Below are positions 42,039 through 54,577 of a stretch of 64,000 bases of DNA, in pieces (the first letter of the stretch is position 1; each line of letters starts with the position of its first letter). The notes beneath the pieces were generated by a model that had not been told where the DNA came from, did not search any database, and saw only the letters and a list, made by a program, of their open reading frames with translations. This DNA comes from Amycolatopsis sp. FBCC-B4732 (GTDB taxonomy: Bacteria > Actinomycetota > Actinomycetes > Mycobacteriales > Pseudonocardiaceae). A program made the position numbers and the translations under genes. The stretch covers positions 5,728,001-5,792,000 of the forward strand of contig NZ_CP095376.1 of NCBI RefSeq assembly GCF_023008405.1. Reading direction: 5' to 3'.

Positions 42039-42820
42039 ATGACGAACTCCCGTGACTTCCCCTCGCCCGGCCTGCTCGGCGGCAAGGTCGTGCTCATCAC
42101 CGGCGCCAGCCGCGGCATCGGCGCGGCCGCGGCCCGCCTCTTCGCCCGCGAAGGCGCCTCCGTCGTGCTGGCCGCACGCACCACCGCGTCCCTCGACGCC
42201 CTCGCCGCCGAGATCCGGGCCGAGGGCGGCACCGCCGACGGCGTCGCGCTGGACCTGGCCGATCCCGGGAGCATCCGGGCCGCCGTCGACCAGGTCGAGC
42301 GGCGGCACGGCCGGCTGGACGGCGCGTTCAACAACGGCGCGGCCATCCAGTCCCCCGGTCCGCTCGACACCACCGGCGAGGACGACATCGACCGGCAGTT
42401 CGCGGTGAACTTCCGCGGGCACTGGACGGCCATGACCGCGGAGGCCGCGCTCATGCGCCGCACCGGCGGCGGGGCGATCGTCAACACCTCGAGCATCGGC
42501 AGCCGCCGCGCCAACCCCGCCCTGCCCGCCTACGGCGCCATGAGCGGGCGCTGAACAGCATCACCGAGACCGCGGCCGTGACGTGGGGCCCGCACGGCAT
42601 CCGCGTCAACGGCCTCACCCCCGGCGGCACCGCCACGGACATGATCGACGAGTGGGAAGCCGCGACCCCCGGGATCGTCGAGCGGATCACCGCCTCGATC
42701 CCGCTGGGGCGGATGGCCGAGCCCCGCGAGGTCGCCGAGGCGGCCGCCTGGCTGCTCAGCGACCGCGCGTCGATGGTGACCGGCGCGATCGTGCCGGTCG
42801 ACGGCGGCGCGGGCGCGTGA
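42039..42820 (+). pseudogene. SDR oxidoreductase, frameshifted
   Basis: First part, ATG 42039 to TGA 42554, has the Rossmann TGASRGIG motif and reaches the catalytic Tyr (PAYGAM) then stops after SGR. The remaining SDR sequence follows at once in another frame: ALNSITETAAVTWGPHGIRVNGLTPGG to VDGGAGA at 42820. One base appears missing near 42547-42551 (ATGAGCGGGCGCTGAAC). Intact it would be about 260 residues, divergent from the XRE regulator. Recent mutation or sequencing error. Confidence 0.8.
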
Positions 42821-42824
42821 GCCG

Positions 42825-44240
<1,416 letters not shown>

Positions 44241-44286
44241 TCACCGCGTTCCGCCCGGTCAGCCCAGGCCCCCTGAGCTGCGGACC

Positions 44287-45669
44287 TCACCGGCACGGTC
44301 CGTCCGCCGCCGGGAAGACCCCGTCGCGCAGGTAGCCCAGCACCAGTCGGTTGCCGCACGCGTTCTCCCGCGTGAAGACGCCGTGCCCGCCGGCGTCGAC
44401 GGTCACCAGCCGCGCCCGGGACCCGAACGCCGCTCGCGTTTCGCGCGCGCCGGACAGCGGGGTCGCCGGGTCGCGCAGGTTCTGCACCAGCAGGACGTTC
44501 GCCGGGCCGGGGCCGCCCACGCGCACCGCCGGTTCCGCGCGTCCGGCGGGCCAGAACGCGCACGGGTTCACGTTCGCCGCGGCCGGGCCGAACATCGGGT
44601 GGCGGCGCCGTTCGCGCTCGACCACGAGCTGGTAGGTGCCGATCCGCCCGGGCCAGTCGGAGTCGTTGCACAGCACCTGCAGCTGGAGGGCGGCGTGGTT
44701 GTCCCCGTCGAGGGGACCGCCCGCGGCCCGCGCGGTGCCCGCCCAGTCCGCGGCGAGGACGGGGAACAGCGCGTCGTCGTAGAGCGCGTTCCACGTGCCG
44801 GCCCGGAACCCCGGCCCGCGAGCGGCGGCGAGTGCGAAGAACTTCGCCGTCACGGCCGCCTCGGTCCGGCCCAGGTGGTAGCCGTCGTCGCGCCGCGCGG
44901 CCCACGCCGCGAAGTCCGGGAAGCGGTCGTCGAACCCCTCCGCGAACCGCAGCTGGGCACGGTAGTCGAGGCCGCCCGGTCCGAGCACGCTGTCCAGCAC
45001 GATCCGGTACCCGCGCCCGGGGAACATCGAGGCGTAGGCGGCGCCGAGGTAGCTGCCGTACGAGACGCCGTAGTAGGAGATCTTCTCCTCCCCGAGCGCC
45101 TCGCGGATCCGGTCGAGGTCGCGCGCGGTGTTCGCGGTCGTCATGTGCGGCAGCAGGTCCTTTGTGGACGCGGTCGCGCATTGCCGCGCGACGGCCCGCG
45201 CCTTCGCGGCGGTGGCGGCGACGTCCCGGGGTCCTTCGGCGTAGGGCCCGAGCACCGCGCCGCGCGGCTCCGGCGTCAGATCGCAGGTGACCGGCGTGCT
45301 GTAGCCGGTGCCCCGAGGGTCGAAACCGATGACGTCGTAGGCGTCGGGCAGGCCGGACCCGCCCATCCGCCGCGCCAGCTGGGCGGGCATGGCGAGCCCG
45401 GGACTGCCGGGCCCGCCGGGGTTCATCAGCAGCACCCCGCGCCGCTTGCCCGGGACACCGGCGCGGCGCGAGAGGGTCAGCTCGATGGTGCGCTCCGGGT
45501 GCGCGTAGTCGAGCGGGACGCGCAGGGTCGCGCATTCGAGCCCCGCGGTCGGCGACGGGCTCAGGCCGTAGTCCGGGCAGGGGACAGTCCACTTCGGACT
45601 CGGCGCGGCTTCGGCCGGCGGAGCGGCGAGCACGGGAAGGAAGGCGAGCGACAGCAGGATTTTCCGCAT
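44287..45669 (-). CDS. Secreted alpha/beta hydrolase, tripeptidyl aminopeptidase type
   Basis: 460 residues. Signal peptide MRKILLSLAFLPVLAAPPAEA, then an alpha/beta hydrolase: oxyanion MNPGGPGSPG, Ser203 in GVSYGSYLG, Asp in RDPATP and His in GGHGVF near the C-terminus with the TAP-like extension. Actinomycetes secrete such enzymes to trim tripeptides or esters. Start chosen at ATG 45669, at the signal peptide. Confidence 0.88.
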   Translation of the reverse strand: MRKILLSLAFLPVLAAPPAEAAPSPKWTVPCPDYGLSPSPTAGLECATLRVPLDYAHPERTIELTLSRRAGVPGKRRGVLLMNPGGPGSPGLAMPAQLARRMGGSGLPDAYDVIGFDPRGTGYSTPVTCDLTPEPRGAVLGPYAEGPRDVAATAAKARAVARQCATASTKDLLPHMTTANTARDLDRIREALGEEKISYYGVSYGSYLGAAYASMFPGRGYRIVLDSVLGPGGLDYRAQLRFAEGFDDRFPDFAAWAARRDDGYHLGRTEAAVTAKFFALAAARGPGFRAGTWNALYDDALFPVLAADWAGTARAAGGPLDGDNHAALQLQVLCNDSDWPGRIGTYQLVVERERRRHPMFGPAAANVNPCAFWPAGRAEPAVRVGGPGPANVLLVQNLRDPATPLSGARETRAAFGSRARLVTVDAGGHGVFTRENACGNRLVLGYLRDGVFPAADGPCR

Positions 45670-45751
45670 GCCCGCAAGCCTGGCCCGGCGCTGCGCGGCG
45701 GACGTCAGCCCCGGGGCCGGAACCACGGCTCCACCCCCGGGCTGACGACGG

Positions 45752-46648
45752 TCACGCGGCTTGCGCGCGGTTGTACAGGTTCTGCGCGTCGGCGCCGAAG
45801 TACGGCCCGAACATGTAGCCGGGCAGGAAGGTGTAGCCGAAGCTGTTGACCGAAGCCTGCACGCCGGTCCCGGTGCTCTCGTCGAACGAAAGGAACCACG
45901 GCCCGCCGCTGGAGCCGCCGGTCATGGTGCAGTTCATGCCGTGGTCCTTGGTCAGCAGGAAGTCGGTGAAGGTGCTCCCGCTGCAGTAGATGAGCTTCGT
46001 CCCGTCGTACGGCGCGGCGGCCGGGTAGCCGAAGGTGTACATGCTCTGGTTCTTCGGCTGGTTGAAGGCGATGCCCTGCGCGCCGACGACATCGGTGAGC
46101 CGCTGCCCGTCGAGCGGGTTGACGACGGCCATGCCGACGTCGTAGTTCATGTCCTCACCGGCTTCCCACTGCGGCGTGGTGAGCGTGGTCTTCGCGGCCC
46201 ACTGGCCGTAGGGCGCGTTGCCGTTGGTGTACCCGGGCACGAAGACCCATTCGGTGTGCCAGGTGCCCTGGTACTTGACGCAGTGCCCGGCGGTGACGAC
46301 GACACTGCCGTTGGCGCTGGTGACGGCGTCCCCGGAGCAGGACGCTTTCTGCCCGTTGAAGAGGAAGAACACCCGCCCGGCGGTCTGGGTGATCTTGCCA
46401 CCGCCGGTCCAGGCTCCTCCGGCGTTGGGGATGCTCCGGATGATCGCGCTCTGCCCCTTGGCCACGTCTTTCGGCGTGGAGGCGGGGACCTTGACGAGGT
46501 TGTCCATCGGAACGGCCGCCCGCATGGCATCGGGCGTCCAGAAGGGTTTCGCCGCTGCCTGAGCGGGCGTGCTGACGAGGCCGAACACAAGCGAAAGGAC
46601 GGCGGTGAGGACCGCGGCCCGGAATGTCGTGCGCTTCAAGACACCCAC
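45752..46648 (-). CDS. Secreted trypsin-like serine protease
   Basis: 298 residues: signal peptide (cleavage near AQA-AAK, ~32), then catalytic His122 (TAGHC), Asp170 (NYDVGM) and Ser247 (TGGSSGGPW). Similar to the V8/glutamyl-endopeptidase-like secreted proteases of actinomycetes. GTG 46648 is used as start; TTG 46639 has a better-spaced GGAAGGTGG site and may be the real one. Confidence 0.88.
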   Translation of the reverse strand: MGVLKRTTFRAAVLTAVLSLVFGLVSTPAQAAAKPFWTPDAMRAAVPMDNLVKVPASTPKDVAKGQSAIIRSIPNAGGAWTGGGKITQTAGRVFFLFNGQKASCSGDAVTSANGSVVVTAGHCVKYQGTWHTEWVFVPGYTNGNAPYGQWAAKTTLTTPQWEAGEDMNYDVGMAVVNPLDGQRLTDVVGAQGIAFNQPKNQSMYTFGYPAAAPYDGTKLIYCSGSTFTDFLLTKDHGMNCTMTGGSSGGPWFLSFDESTGTGVQASVNSFGYTFLPGYMFGPYFGADAQNLYNRAQAA

Positions 46649-46759
46649 CTTCCGCGAAAGTGAATTGCCGCAAAAGCGGCACAGCTACTCGAAAGTAGTT
46701 GTCCCGACACGGAGCGCACACCGCCGTTCGGCGGTCGCCGTGGCCGCCGGTCGACGTAG

Positions 46760-47044
46760 TCATCCCTCTTCGGGAGCAAGGTCCAGCCGGGCCTCTTGGA
46801 GCGCGACGAACTGGTCGACCACCTCGGGCACACCGGGGAACTCGCCCGGCCGAAGGCTGACAAGATCGATGGCCATTCGTTCGACTGCGCCACGCCCGCG
46901 AGGACCCGCGATCGCGCGGGCTCCGCCGCGCGACGGGCCATCGCCAGCAGCACCTCACTCGGTTGGTACCCGGTCGACGAGGTACCGGCGAGGTGAAGCG
47001 CCCGTTCGACCTTTCGCCGGCTCTCCCAGCGTCGCTGCGGGAAC
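46760..47044 (-). pseudogene. Gene remnant between protease and gltD
   Basis: On the minus strand an open frame from 47044 reads RRKVERALHLAGTSSTGYQP then SEVLLAMARRAAEPARSRVL, with no start codon before it; near 46886-46890 the credible sequence shifts frame into ERMAIDLVSLRPGEFPGV and ends EARLDLAPEEG at the stop 46760-46762. It looks like the 3' part of a helical protein that has lost its 5' end and gained a frameshift. Family not recognised. Confidence 0.45.
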
Positions 47045-47058
47045 GTCCGGTGTTACGC

Positions 47059-47093
47059 CGGAGGCCCCCTCACCGGTGGCGAGAGGGCCTCCG
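47059..47093 (-). terminator. Terminator hairpin after gltBD
   Basis: CGGAGGCCC and GGGCCTCCG pair as a 9-bp stem with additional partial pairing inside, 15 nt past the gltD stop on the minus strand. Confidence 0.7.
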
Positions 47094-47107
47094 AAGAAAC
47101 GAACCGA

Positions 47108-48616
47108 TCAGACGACCGCGAGCGGCAGCGCCGTCGGGTGCACTGGTGCCGGCAGGTCCGAAGCACCAGTCAGGTACGTGTCCACCGCGTTGGCCACCGA
47201 ACGGCCCTCCGCGATCGCCCACACCACCAGCGACGCTCCACGGTGCGCGTCACCACAAACGAACACCCCCGGCGTCTCCGTCTGCCAGTCCGCGCCGCAG
47301 GAAAGCGTTCCCCGCCGGGTCAGCGAAAGGCCCAGCCCGTCGAGCAACGGCATCTCCTCGACGCCTTCGAAGCCGATCGCCAGCAGGACCAGGTCCGCCG
47401 GGACCGTCTCGATCTCCTCCGTCACCGGGATGACCTCGCGGCGGCCCGTCGTCGGGTCCTTGCGGACGCGGACCTGCTGGAGCTCGACCGCGCGCACGTG
47501 GCCGGTCTCGTCGCCGACGAAACGCTTGACCGCCACCGCGAACTTACGCTCGCCCGCTTCCTCGTGGGCCGGGTACGTGCGCAGGATGTACGGCCACGTC
47601 GGCCACGGCGAGCGCTTGTTGTCCCTTGTGGACGGTGGGGTCGGGTACTGGTCCAGCTGGGTCACCGAAAGCGCGCCCTGGCGGGTGGCCGTGCCGTAGG
47701 AGTCCGCGCCCGTGTCGCCGCCGCCGATGATGAGGACGTGCTTGTCGCGGGCGTCGATCGACGGCGGGCCGTCGCCCTCGACGTACTTGTTGGCCGGGAC
47801 CAGGTGTTCCATCGCCAGGTGGATGCCCGTGAGCTCGCGGCCCGGCGTCGTCGTGTCGTCGCGGCCGCGCAGGGCGCCGACCGCCAGCACGACGGCGTCG
47901 TACTGCGCGCGCAGGTCTTCCACCGAGAGGTCGACGCCGACCTCGCAGCCGGTGACGAACCGGGTGCCCTCCTTGCGCAGCTGCGCGAGGCGGCGGTCGA
48001 GGACCTTCTTCTCCATCTTGAACTCGGGGATGCCGTAGCGCAGCAGGCCGCCGAGGCGGTCGTCGCGCTCGAACACCGTGACCTCGTGGCCCGCGCGGGT
48101 CAGCTGCTGGGCGGCCGCGAGGCCGGCCGGGCCGGAGCCGACCACCGCGACGCGGCGGCCACTGGCCACTTCGGACATCTGCGGCTGGACGTAGCCCGCT
48201 TCCCACGACTGGTCGGCGATCGTCTGCTCGACGCGCTTGATCGCCACCGGCCCGCCGGAGTCCGGCGAGATCGACAGCACGCAGCCCGCCTCGCACGGCG
48301 CCGGGCACAGCTTCCCGGTGAACTCCGGGAAGTTGTTGGTCGCGTGCAGCCGGTCGCTCGCCGCGGCCCAGTCGCCGCGGCGGACCAGGTCGTTCCACTC
48401 CGGGATCAGGTTGCCCAGCGGGCAACCCGAGCCGCCGGAGTGGCAGAACGGGATGCCGCAGTCCATGCACCGCGACGCCTGCTTGCGCACCTTTTCGTTG
48501 CGCTCGGCGGAAGGAACGTCCGCGTAGACCTCACCCCACGAAGAAAGCCGTTCCTCGTAGGACTTCTTCGGCGGCTCTTCGCGGTCGTACTTCAGGAAAC
48601 CGGTCGGGTCAGCCAC
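47108..48616 (-). CDS. gltD: Glutamate synthase small subunit
   Basis: 502 residues. N-terminal Fe-S cysteines ([23 protein letters not shown]), FAD fold [13 protein letters not shown] and NADPH fold [11 protein letters not shown]. Supplies electrons from NADPH to GltB for making glutamate from glutamine and 2-oxoglutarate. GTG start overlaps the gltB 3' end by 8 bp, so both are co-translated. Confidence 0.96.
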   Translation of the reverse strand: MADPTGFLKYDREEPPKKSYEERLSSWGEVYADVPSAERNEKVRKQASRCMDCGIPFCHSGGSGCPLGNLIPEWNDLVRRGDWAAASDRLHATNNFPEFTGKLCPAPCEAGCVLSISPDSGGPVAIKRVEQTIADQSWEAGYVQPQMSEVASGRRVAVVGSGPAGLAAAQQLTRAGHEVTVFERDDRLGGLLRYGIPEFKMEKKVLDRRLAQLRKEGTRFVTGCEVGVDLSVEDLRAQYDAVVLAVGALRGRDDTTTPGRELTGIHLAMEHLVPANKYVEGDGPPSIDARDKHVLIIGGGDTGADSYGTATRQGALSVTQLDQYPTPPSTRDNKRSPWPTWPYILRTYPAHEEAGERKFAVAVKRFVGDETGHVRAVELQQVRVRKDPTTGRREVIPVTEEIETVPADLVLLAIGFEGVEEMPLLDGLGLSLTRRGTLSCGADWQTETPGVFVCGDAHRGASLVVWAIAEGRSVANAVDTYLTGASDLPAPVHPTALPLAVV

Positions 48617-51600
48617 GAGCGGCCTCCATGATCGCCTCGTCGACGTCGCGGCCGGCGGCCTTGGCCGCCTTCGCCGCGTCCAGGACCCGCTGGTAGTCGC
48701 GCGGCATCACCTTGGTGAACGCCACCGACCGGCGCGGCCAGTCGCCGAGCAGCGAGGCCGCCACCGCGGAGCGGGTGAGATCGTGGTGCTGCTGCACCGT
48801 TTTCTTGAGCCAGGCCAGGTCGTCCGCGGTCGGCTTGAGCAGGTCCACCATGTCCTGGTTGACCTTCTTGCGGTCCACGTCGAGCAAGAACGCCATGCCG
48901 CCGGACATGCCGGCCGCCAGGTTGCGCCCGGTCGGGCCGAGCACCACCGCGCGGCCGCCGGTCATGTACTCGAAGGCGTGGTCGCCGACGCCCTCGGCCA
49001 CGACCGTGGCGCCGGAGTTGCGGACGCAGAAGCGTTCGCCGACCTGGCCGCGCAGGAAGATCTCACCGCCGGTCGCGCCGTAGGCGATGGTGTTGCCCGC
49101 GATCGTCTGCGCCTCGGCGGCGAACGACGCCACCGGGTCGGGGCGGACCACGATCCGGCCGCCGGACAGACCCTTGCCGACGTAGTCGTTCGCGTCGCCG
49201 ACCATGTCGAGGGTGATGCCGCGCGGCAGGAACGCGCCGAGCGACTGCCCCGCCGAGCCGGTGAGCGTGACGTTGATCGTGCCCTCGGGCAGGCCGTCCC
49301 CGCCGTAGCGGCGGGTGATCTCCGAGCCGAGCAGCGTGCCGACGGTCCGGTTGACGTTGCGCACCGGCAGCTCGATGTTCACGTGGTGCGCGTCTTCCAG
49401 CGCCGCCTCGGCGAGCTGGATGAGCGTGCGGTCGAGCGCGTGCTCGAGGCCGTGGTCCTGGCCGCGGGTGCGCCGCTTGGCGCCGCCGTACGGGGTCTCC
49501 GACGGCATCTCGAAGATCGGCGCCAGGTCCAGACCGGACGCCTTCCAGTGGTCGACGGCCTCGTCGGTGTCCAGCAGCTCGGCGTGGCCGATGGCCTCGT
49601 CGAGTGTGCGGAAGCCCAGCGCCGCAAGGGTTTTGCGGACTTCTTCGGCGATGAACCTGAAGAAGTTCACGACGTGCTCGACCTGGCCGGTGTAGCGCTT
49701 GCGCAGTTCGGGGCTCTGCGTAGCGACGCCGACGGGGCAGGTGTCGAGGTGGCAGACGCGCATCATGATGCAGCCCGCGACGACGAGCGGGGCCGTCGCG
49801 AAGCCGTACTCCTCGGCACCGAGCAGCGCCGCGATGACGACGTCGCGCCCGGTCTTCATGGCGCCGTCCACCTGCACGGTGATCCGGTCGCGCAATCCGT
49901 TGAGCAGCAACGTCTGCTGGGTCTCGGCGAGGCCGATCTCCCACGGTGTGCCCGCGTGCTTGAGCGAGTTCATCGGGGACGCGCCGGTGCCGCCGTCGTG
50001 GCCCGAGATGAGCACGACGTCCGCGTGCGCCTTGGACACGCCCGCCGCGACCGTGCCGACACCCAGCGAGGACACCAGCTTCACGTGGATGCGGGCGTGC
50101 TCGTTGGCGTTCTTGAGGTCGTGGATCAGCTGGGCCAGGTCCTCGATGGAGTAGATGTCGTGGTGCGGCGGCGGCGAAATGAGGCCCACGCCCGGCGTCG
50201 AGTGCCGGGTCCGCGCGATCCACGGGTACACCTTGTTCGGCGGCAGCTGGCCGCCCTCGCCGGGCTTGGCGCCCTGCGCCATCTTGATCTGGATGTCGTC
50301 GGCGTTGACCAGGTACTCGCTCGTCACGCCGAAGCGGCCCGAAGCGACCTGCTTGATCGCGCTGCGCCGCTCGGGGTCGTAGAGCCGTTCCGGGTCCTCG
50401 CCACCCTCACCGGTGTTGGACCGGCCGCCGATGCGGTTCATCGCGATGGCCAGGGTTTCGTGCGCCTCGGCCGAGATCGAGCCGTACGACATCGCGCCGG
50501 TGTTGAAGCGCTTGAAGATCGCTTCGGCGGGCTCGACCTCGTCGAGCGGCACCGGCTCGCGGACGCCGTCGCGGAAGGCGAACAGCCCGCGCAGCGTGCC
50601 GCCTTCGCGGTAGAGGCGGTGCACCTCGTCGGTGTACTTGCGGTACACCTCTTCGCGGCCGGTCTTGGACGCGTGCTGCAGCAGGAACACCGTCTCCGGC
50701 GTGAACAGGTGCAGCTCGCCCTCGCGGCGGTAGGCGTACTCGCCGCCGGTGTCGAGTCCGCGGTGGACGCGCTCGGTCGGGTTGTCCGGATACGCGCGGC
50801 GGTGGCGCACGGCCACCTCTTCGGCGAGCACGGTCAGGCCGACGCCGCCGAGCTTCGACGACGTCCCGGTGAAGTACTCGTCGAGCAGGTCCTGGGCCAG
50901 GCCGAGGGATTCGAAGACCTGGGCGGCGGTGTACGCGCCGACCGTCGAGATGCCCATCTTGGACATGATCTTCAGGACGCCCTTCACGAGCGCCTGCACG
51001 TAGTTGCGGATCGCCTTGGCGGGTTCGATGCCGGTGACCGCGCCCTGCCCGATCATGTCCTCGATGGTCTCGAAGGCCAGGTACGGGTTGACCGCGGCGG
51101 CGCCATAGCCGAGCAGCAGCGCGATGTGGTGCACCTCGCGGGCGTCGCCGGATTCGACGACGAGCGCGACGCGCAGGCGTTCCTTGGTGCGGACCAGGTG
51201 GTGGTGCACCGCGGAAACCAGCAGCAGCGACGGGATCGGCGCCATCCGGTGGTCGGAGTCGCGGTCGGACAGCACCAGCGTGCGCGCGCCGGCCGCGATC
51301 GCCTCGGACGCCTCACGCCGGACGCGCTCGATCGCACCGGCCAGCGCCTCGGCGCCACCGTCCACTTCGTACAGTCCGGAAAGGACACTGCAGGCGAAGC
51401 CGGGGAGGTCGCCGTCGTCGTTGATGTGGATGAGCTTCGCCAGCTCGTCGTTGTCGATGACGGGGTACGGCAGCTTCAGGTGCCGGCACGACGCCGGGCC
51501 GGGAGCCAGGAGGTTGCGTTCCGGGCCCATGATCCGCGCCATGCAGGTGACGAGCTCTTCGCGGATCGCGTCCAGCGGCGGGTTGGTGACCTGCGCGAAG

Positions 51601-53162
51601 TTCTGCTTGAAGTAGTCGTAGAGGAGCCGGGATCGCTGCGACAGCACCGCGGGCGGGGTGTCCGAGCCCATCGAGCCGATCGGCTCGGCACCCTTCTCCG
51701 CCATCGGCGCGAGCAGGATCTTGAGTTCTTCTTCGGTGTAGCCGAAGGAAAGCTGGCGGCGCAGCACCGAATCGTGGCTCTGCACGACGTGGTCGCGGTC
51801 GGGCAGCTCGGCGATCTCCAGCAGCCCGGCGTGCAGCCAGGCGTCGTAGGGCAGTTCGCCGGCGAGGGCGGACTTGACCTCTTCGTCGTCCACGATCCGG
51901 CCGGCCTCGGTGTCGACGAGGAACATCTTGCCGGGCTTGAGCCGTCCCTTGGCCACGACGTCGGCGGCGGGAACGTCCAGGACGCCGGCCTCGCTGGCGA
52001 GGACGACGCGGTCGTCGGCCGTGCGCCACCAGCGCGCGGGGCGCAGGCCGTTGCGGTCCAGGACCGCCCCGACCAGGCTGCCGTCGGTGAAGGTGACGCA
52101 CGCCGGGCCGTCCCACGGCTCCATCAGGCTGGCGTGGAACTGGTAGAACGCGCGGCGCTCGGGCTTCATGGTGGCGTGGTTCTCCCACGCCTCCGGGATC
52201 ATCATGAGCACCGCGTGCGGCAGCGACCGGCCGCCCAGGTGCAGCAGCTCGAGGACCTCGTCGAAGGAAGCCGAGTCCGACGCGTCCGGCGAGCAGATCG
52301 GGAACAGCCGCGACAGGTCGCCGTCGAGGAGCTCGGATTCCAGCAGCGCCTCGCGGGCCCGCATGCGGTTGCGGTTGCCGCGGATGGTGTTGATCTCGCC
52401 GTTGTGGGCCACGAACCGGAACGGGTGGGCCAGCGGCCACGACGGGAAGGTGTTGGTGGAGAAGCGGGAGTGCACCAGTGCGATGGCGCTTTCCAGCCGC
52501 TCGTCGCGGAGGTCGGCGAAGAACGCCGGCAGCTGCTCCGGCGTCACCATGCCCTTGTAGACGATCGTCCGCGAGGACAGCGACGGGAAGTACGTGCCAC
52601 AGCCCGAGTTCGCGCTTTCGTGCTCGACGCGCTTGCGCAGGCAGAAGGCCAAGCGGTCGAGCTCCAGGCCCGCTTTTCCGTCGGCGGTGACGAAAAGCAT
52701 GGCGAAGTGCGGCATGACCGAGCGCGCGGTCGGGCCGATGTCGGCGCGGTCGGCGTCGACCGGCACCTCGCGCCAGCCGAGGACCTCCAGGCCCTCTTCG
52801 ACGGCGATGCGTTCGGCCAGCTCGACGGCCTTGCGGCGCTGCTCGGCGTCTTCGGGGAGGAACGCGATGCCGGCGGCGTAGGTGTGGTGGCCGCGTTCGT
52901 CGGGTTCGGGCAGCGCGAAGCCGGCTTCCGCACGCAGCAGCACATCGGGCAGCTGCAGCAGGATGCCGGCGCCGTCGCCGCTGGTGGGTTCGGCGCCGGC
53001 GGCGCCGCGGTGGTCGAGGTTCGTCAGCGCGGCCAGGCCGTCGGTGACGATCCCGTGGGAGCGGCGCCCGCGGATGTCGGCCACCATGGCCACACCGCAG
53101 GAGTCCTGTTCGGTCTCCGGGTCGTAGAGACCCTGCTTGCCGGGAATGGCGGAGAAGATCAT
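48609..53162 (-). CDS. gltB: Glutamate synthase large subunit
   Basis: 1517 residues. Start ATG 53162 ([15 protein letters not shown]) with AAGGAGG upstream; Cys22 in [10 protein letters not shown] is the amidotransferase nucleophile exposed by propeptide removal. The central and FMN domains follow ([23 protein letters not shown]), the 3Fe-4S cluster [12 protein letters not shown], and the C-terminal glycine-rich beta helix. Forms the GOGAT complex with GltD. Confidence 0.97.
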   Translation of the reverse strand: MIFSAIPGKQGLYDPETEQDSCGVAMVADIRGRRSHGIVTDGLAALTNLDHRGAAGAEPTSGDGAGILLQLPDVLLRAEAGFALPEPDERGHHTYAAGIAFLPEDAEQRRKAVELAERIAVEEGLEVLGWREVPVDADRADIGPTARSVMPHFAMLFVTADGKAGLELDRLAFCLRKRVEHESANSGCGTYFPSLSSRTIVYKGMVTPEQLPAFFADLRDERLESAIALVHSRFSTNTFPSWPLAHPFRFVAHNGEINTIRGNRNRMRAREALLESELLDGDLSRLFPICSPDASDSASFDEVLELLHLGGRSLPHAVLMMIPEAWENHATMKPERRAFYQFHASLMEPWDGPACVTFTDGSLVGAVLDRNGLRPARWWRTADDRVVLASEAGVLDVPAADVVAKGRLKPGKMFLVDTEAGRIVDDEEVKSALAGELPYDAWLHAGLLEIAELPDRDHVVQSHDSVLRRQLSFGYTEEELKILLAPMAEKGAEPIGSMGSDTPPAVLSQRSRLLYDYFKQNFAQVTNPPLDAIREELVTCMARIMGPERNLLAPGPASCRHLKLPYPVIDNDELAKLIHINDDGDLPGFACSVLSGLYEVDGGAEALAGAIERVRREASEAIAAGARTLVLSDRDSDHRMAPIPSLLLVSAVHHHLVRTKERLRVALVVESGDAREVHHIALLLGYGAAAVNPYLAFETIEDMIGQGAVTGIEPAKAIRNYVQALVKGVLKIMSKMGISTVGAYTAAQVFESLGLAQDLLDEYFTGTSSKLGGVGLTVLAEEVAVRHRRAYPDNPTERVHRGLDTGGEYAYRREGELHLFTPETVFLLQHASKTGREEVYRKYTDEVHRLYREGGTLRGLFAFRDGVREPVPLDEVEPAEAIFKRFNTGAMSYGSISAEAHETLAIAMNRIGGRSNTGEGGEDPERLYDPERRSAIKQVASGRFGVTSEYLVNADDIQIKMAQGAKPGEGGQLPPNKVYPWIARTRHSTPGVGLISPPPHHDIYSIEDLAQLIHDLKNANEHARIHVKLVSSLGVGTVAAGVSKAHADVVLISGHDGGTGASPMNSLKHAGTPWEIGLAETQQTLLLNGLRDRITVQVDGAMKTGRDVVIAALLGAEEYGFATAPLVVAGCIMMRVCHLDTCPVGVATQSPELRKRYTGQVEHVVNFFRFIAEEVRKTLAALGFRTLDEAIGHAELLDTDEAVDHWKASGLDLAPIFEMPSETPYGGAKRRTRGQDHGLEHALDRTLIQLAEAALEDAHHVNIELPVRNVNRTVGTLLGSEITRRYGGDGLPEGTINVTLTGSAGQSLGAFLPRGITLDMVGDANDYVGKGLSGGRIVVRPDPVASFAAEAQTIAGNTIAYGATGGEIFLRGQVGERFCVRNSGATVVAEGVGDHAFEYMTGGRAVVLGPTGRNLAAGMSGGMAFLLDVDRKKVNQDMVDLLKPTADDLAWLKKTVQQHHDLTRSAVAASLLGDWPRRSVAFTKVMPRDYQRVLDAAKAAKAAGRDVDEAIMEAARG

Positions 53163-53475
53163 GAAGAAGGGACCTCCTTCGTCGTCTGTCGTGCGGGGCC
53201 GGGCTACCGGCCGGGAGCGCACGGGACGACGATGGCCCGCTTGTTAGCGCGACTTTAACACCTGGGAAACACGTCAGCATCAATTCGGACTGCCCCGAAC
53301 AGCGCCGGACGGTAACGATCCGGCAGCGCGGAACGACGTAGTTCCTGATGGGTTCCCGGTAGTTCGCGGCGCTAAGTATACGGCCCGGAAACTCCGGTCG
53401 AGCCTAACGTGACCAGTCCGACCCGGCACATCCGGCCTGTGTCCGCCGTCACTAGAACGTGTTACATTTCGCCGC
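53163..53475. other. Divergent intergenic region gltB / SDR
   Basis: 313 bp holding the gltBD promoter(s) and that of the SDR gene. The only clear element I see is the KstR-like dyad at 53453-53466; no small ORF or structured RNA stood out. Confidence 0.5.
53453..53466. promoter_or_regulatory. KstR-like operator
   Basis: TAGAACGTGTTACA fits TNNAACNNGTTNNA, the consensus of the sterol-catabolism repressor KstR, at every fixed position. It ends 9 nt before the SDR start codon, a position where a repressor would block transcription. Confidence 0.5.
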
Positions 53476-54264
53476 ATGATCCTCGACCGGTTCAAGCTCA
53501 CCGACCAGGTCGCGGTGGTCACCGGCGCCGGCCGCGGCATCGGCGCGGCCACGGCCGTGGCCCTCGCCGAAGCGGGCGCCGACGTGGTCATCGCCTCCCG
53601 GACCGCCGCCCAGCTCGAAGAAGTGGCCGCCCGGGTGTCGGCGGCCGGCCGCCGCGCCGTCACCGTCCCCGCCGACCTCTCCGCACCGGACGCCGCGGCC
53701 GCACTGGCCGAGACGGCGGTGGCCGAGTTCGGGCGCCTCGACCTGGTGGTCAACAACGTCGGCGGCACGTACCCGCGGCCCCTGCTGGAGACCACTCCGG
53801 ACTTCCTGGAGGAAGCGTTCCGCTTCAACGTCTCGACCGCGCACGCGCTGACGGCGGCGGCCGCCCCCGCCCTGGTGAAAACGGGCGGCTCGGTCGTCAA
53901 CATCTCGTCGGTGATGGGCCGCGTCTCGGGCCGCGGCTTCGCGGCGTACGGAACGGCGAAGGCGGCCCTGGCCCACTACACCCGCCTGGCCGCGGCCGAC
54001 CTGGCCCCGAAAGTCCGGGTGAACGCGATCTCGGTGGGCTCGGTGGCGACGTCGGCCCTGGAGATCGTGGTGGGCAACCCGGAGCTGAAGGCCAAGATGG
54101 AGTCGGCCACCCCGCTGGGCAAGATCGGCGAGGCGGAGGACATCGCGGCGACGGTGGTGTTCCTGGCCTCGCGGGCCGGCGGGTACATCACCGGCAAGAT
54201 CCTCGAGGTCGACGGCGGGCTGCAGACACCCAACCTGGAGCTGGGCCTGCCCGACCTGTCCTGA
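53476..54264 (+). CDS. SDR family oxidoreductase, steroid-dehydrogenase-like
   Basis: 262 residues: NAD(P)-binding [14 protein letters not shown], catalytic Ser in NISSVMGR and Tyr-Lys in YGTAKAAL, C-terminal [13 protein letters not shown]. Overall close in style to mycobacterial 7-alpha-hydroxysteroid-dehydrogenase-like SDRs (Rv0927c type). The KstR-like site just upstream supports a sterol or lipid role. The stop codon is the start of the repeat-rich intergenic region. Confidence 0.87.
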   Translation: MILDRFKLTDQVAVVTGAGRGIGAATAVALAEAGADVVIASRTAAQLEEVAARVSAAGRRAVTVPADLSAPDAAAALAETAVAEFGRLDLVVNNVGGTYPRPLLETTPDFLEEAFRFNVSTAHALTAAAAPALVKTGGSVVNISSVMGRVSGRGFAAYGTAKAALAHYTRLAAADLAPKVRVNAISVGSVATSALEIVVGNPELKAKMESATPLGKIGEAEDIAATVVFLASRAGGYITGKILEVDGGLQTPNLELGLPDLS

Positions 54265-54577
54265 GGGGCACCCTCGTGGCCGTAAAAGCCAGGGGCCCGC
54301 TAAGCCGGATCGGCCGCCCCGGGTCCGGCGGTTCCGGATGTCATGAACGAGTCGTTCACCTCGCCGGACGCGATGAAAGAGTCGTTCATGACATCCGGAA
54401 CCCGAGATCAGGACGAACGCCCCGGTCGGCCCTTCGGCTCATGTCCAGTTGGAAGGGTGTGACGGGCTGGGTCTCGTGCGGCGAGCCCGGGCGTACCCGC
54501 ACGCCGGCCGCCGAACCTGCCCGCCACCACGACTTTGCCGCCAGCCCTGGCCGTAAAGCCATGGGGGGTGCCCCTCA
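54262..54577. repeat. Inverted short repeats bracketing an intergenic region
   Basis: TGAGGGGCACCC at 54262-54273 (including the SDR stop) and its complement GGGTGCCCCTCA at 54566-54577 bracket the gap between two convergent genes. Next to each is a near-identical GGCCGTAAAAGCC (54278-54290) / GGCCGTAAAGCC (54549-54560). Between them sits the long palindrome at 54330-54402. Confidence 0.65.
54330..54402. repeat. Palindromic element, copy 2, with 21-bp arms
   Basis: Perfect 21-bp inverted arms (54330-54350 and 54382-54402, running GGTTCCGGATG then TCATGAACGA) enclose a 31-nt loop. The 53-bp core 54340-54392 is the inverted counterpart of 3476-3528 with three differences. The core is itself two tandem palindromes around TGAACGAGTCGTTCA. 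It cannot be coding and lies between convergent genes. Confidence 0.8.

Noticed and set aside
48783..53258. A 1491-codon open frame opposite gltB
   Set aside because: Composition is that of an antisense shadow (Val/Arg/Asp/His repeats); gltB on the other strand has every expected motif.
54346..54356. GAAC...GTTC in the palindromic element as a LexA box
   Set aside because: The half-sites are separated by 5 bp rather than the required 4, in both copies.
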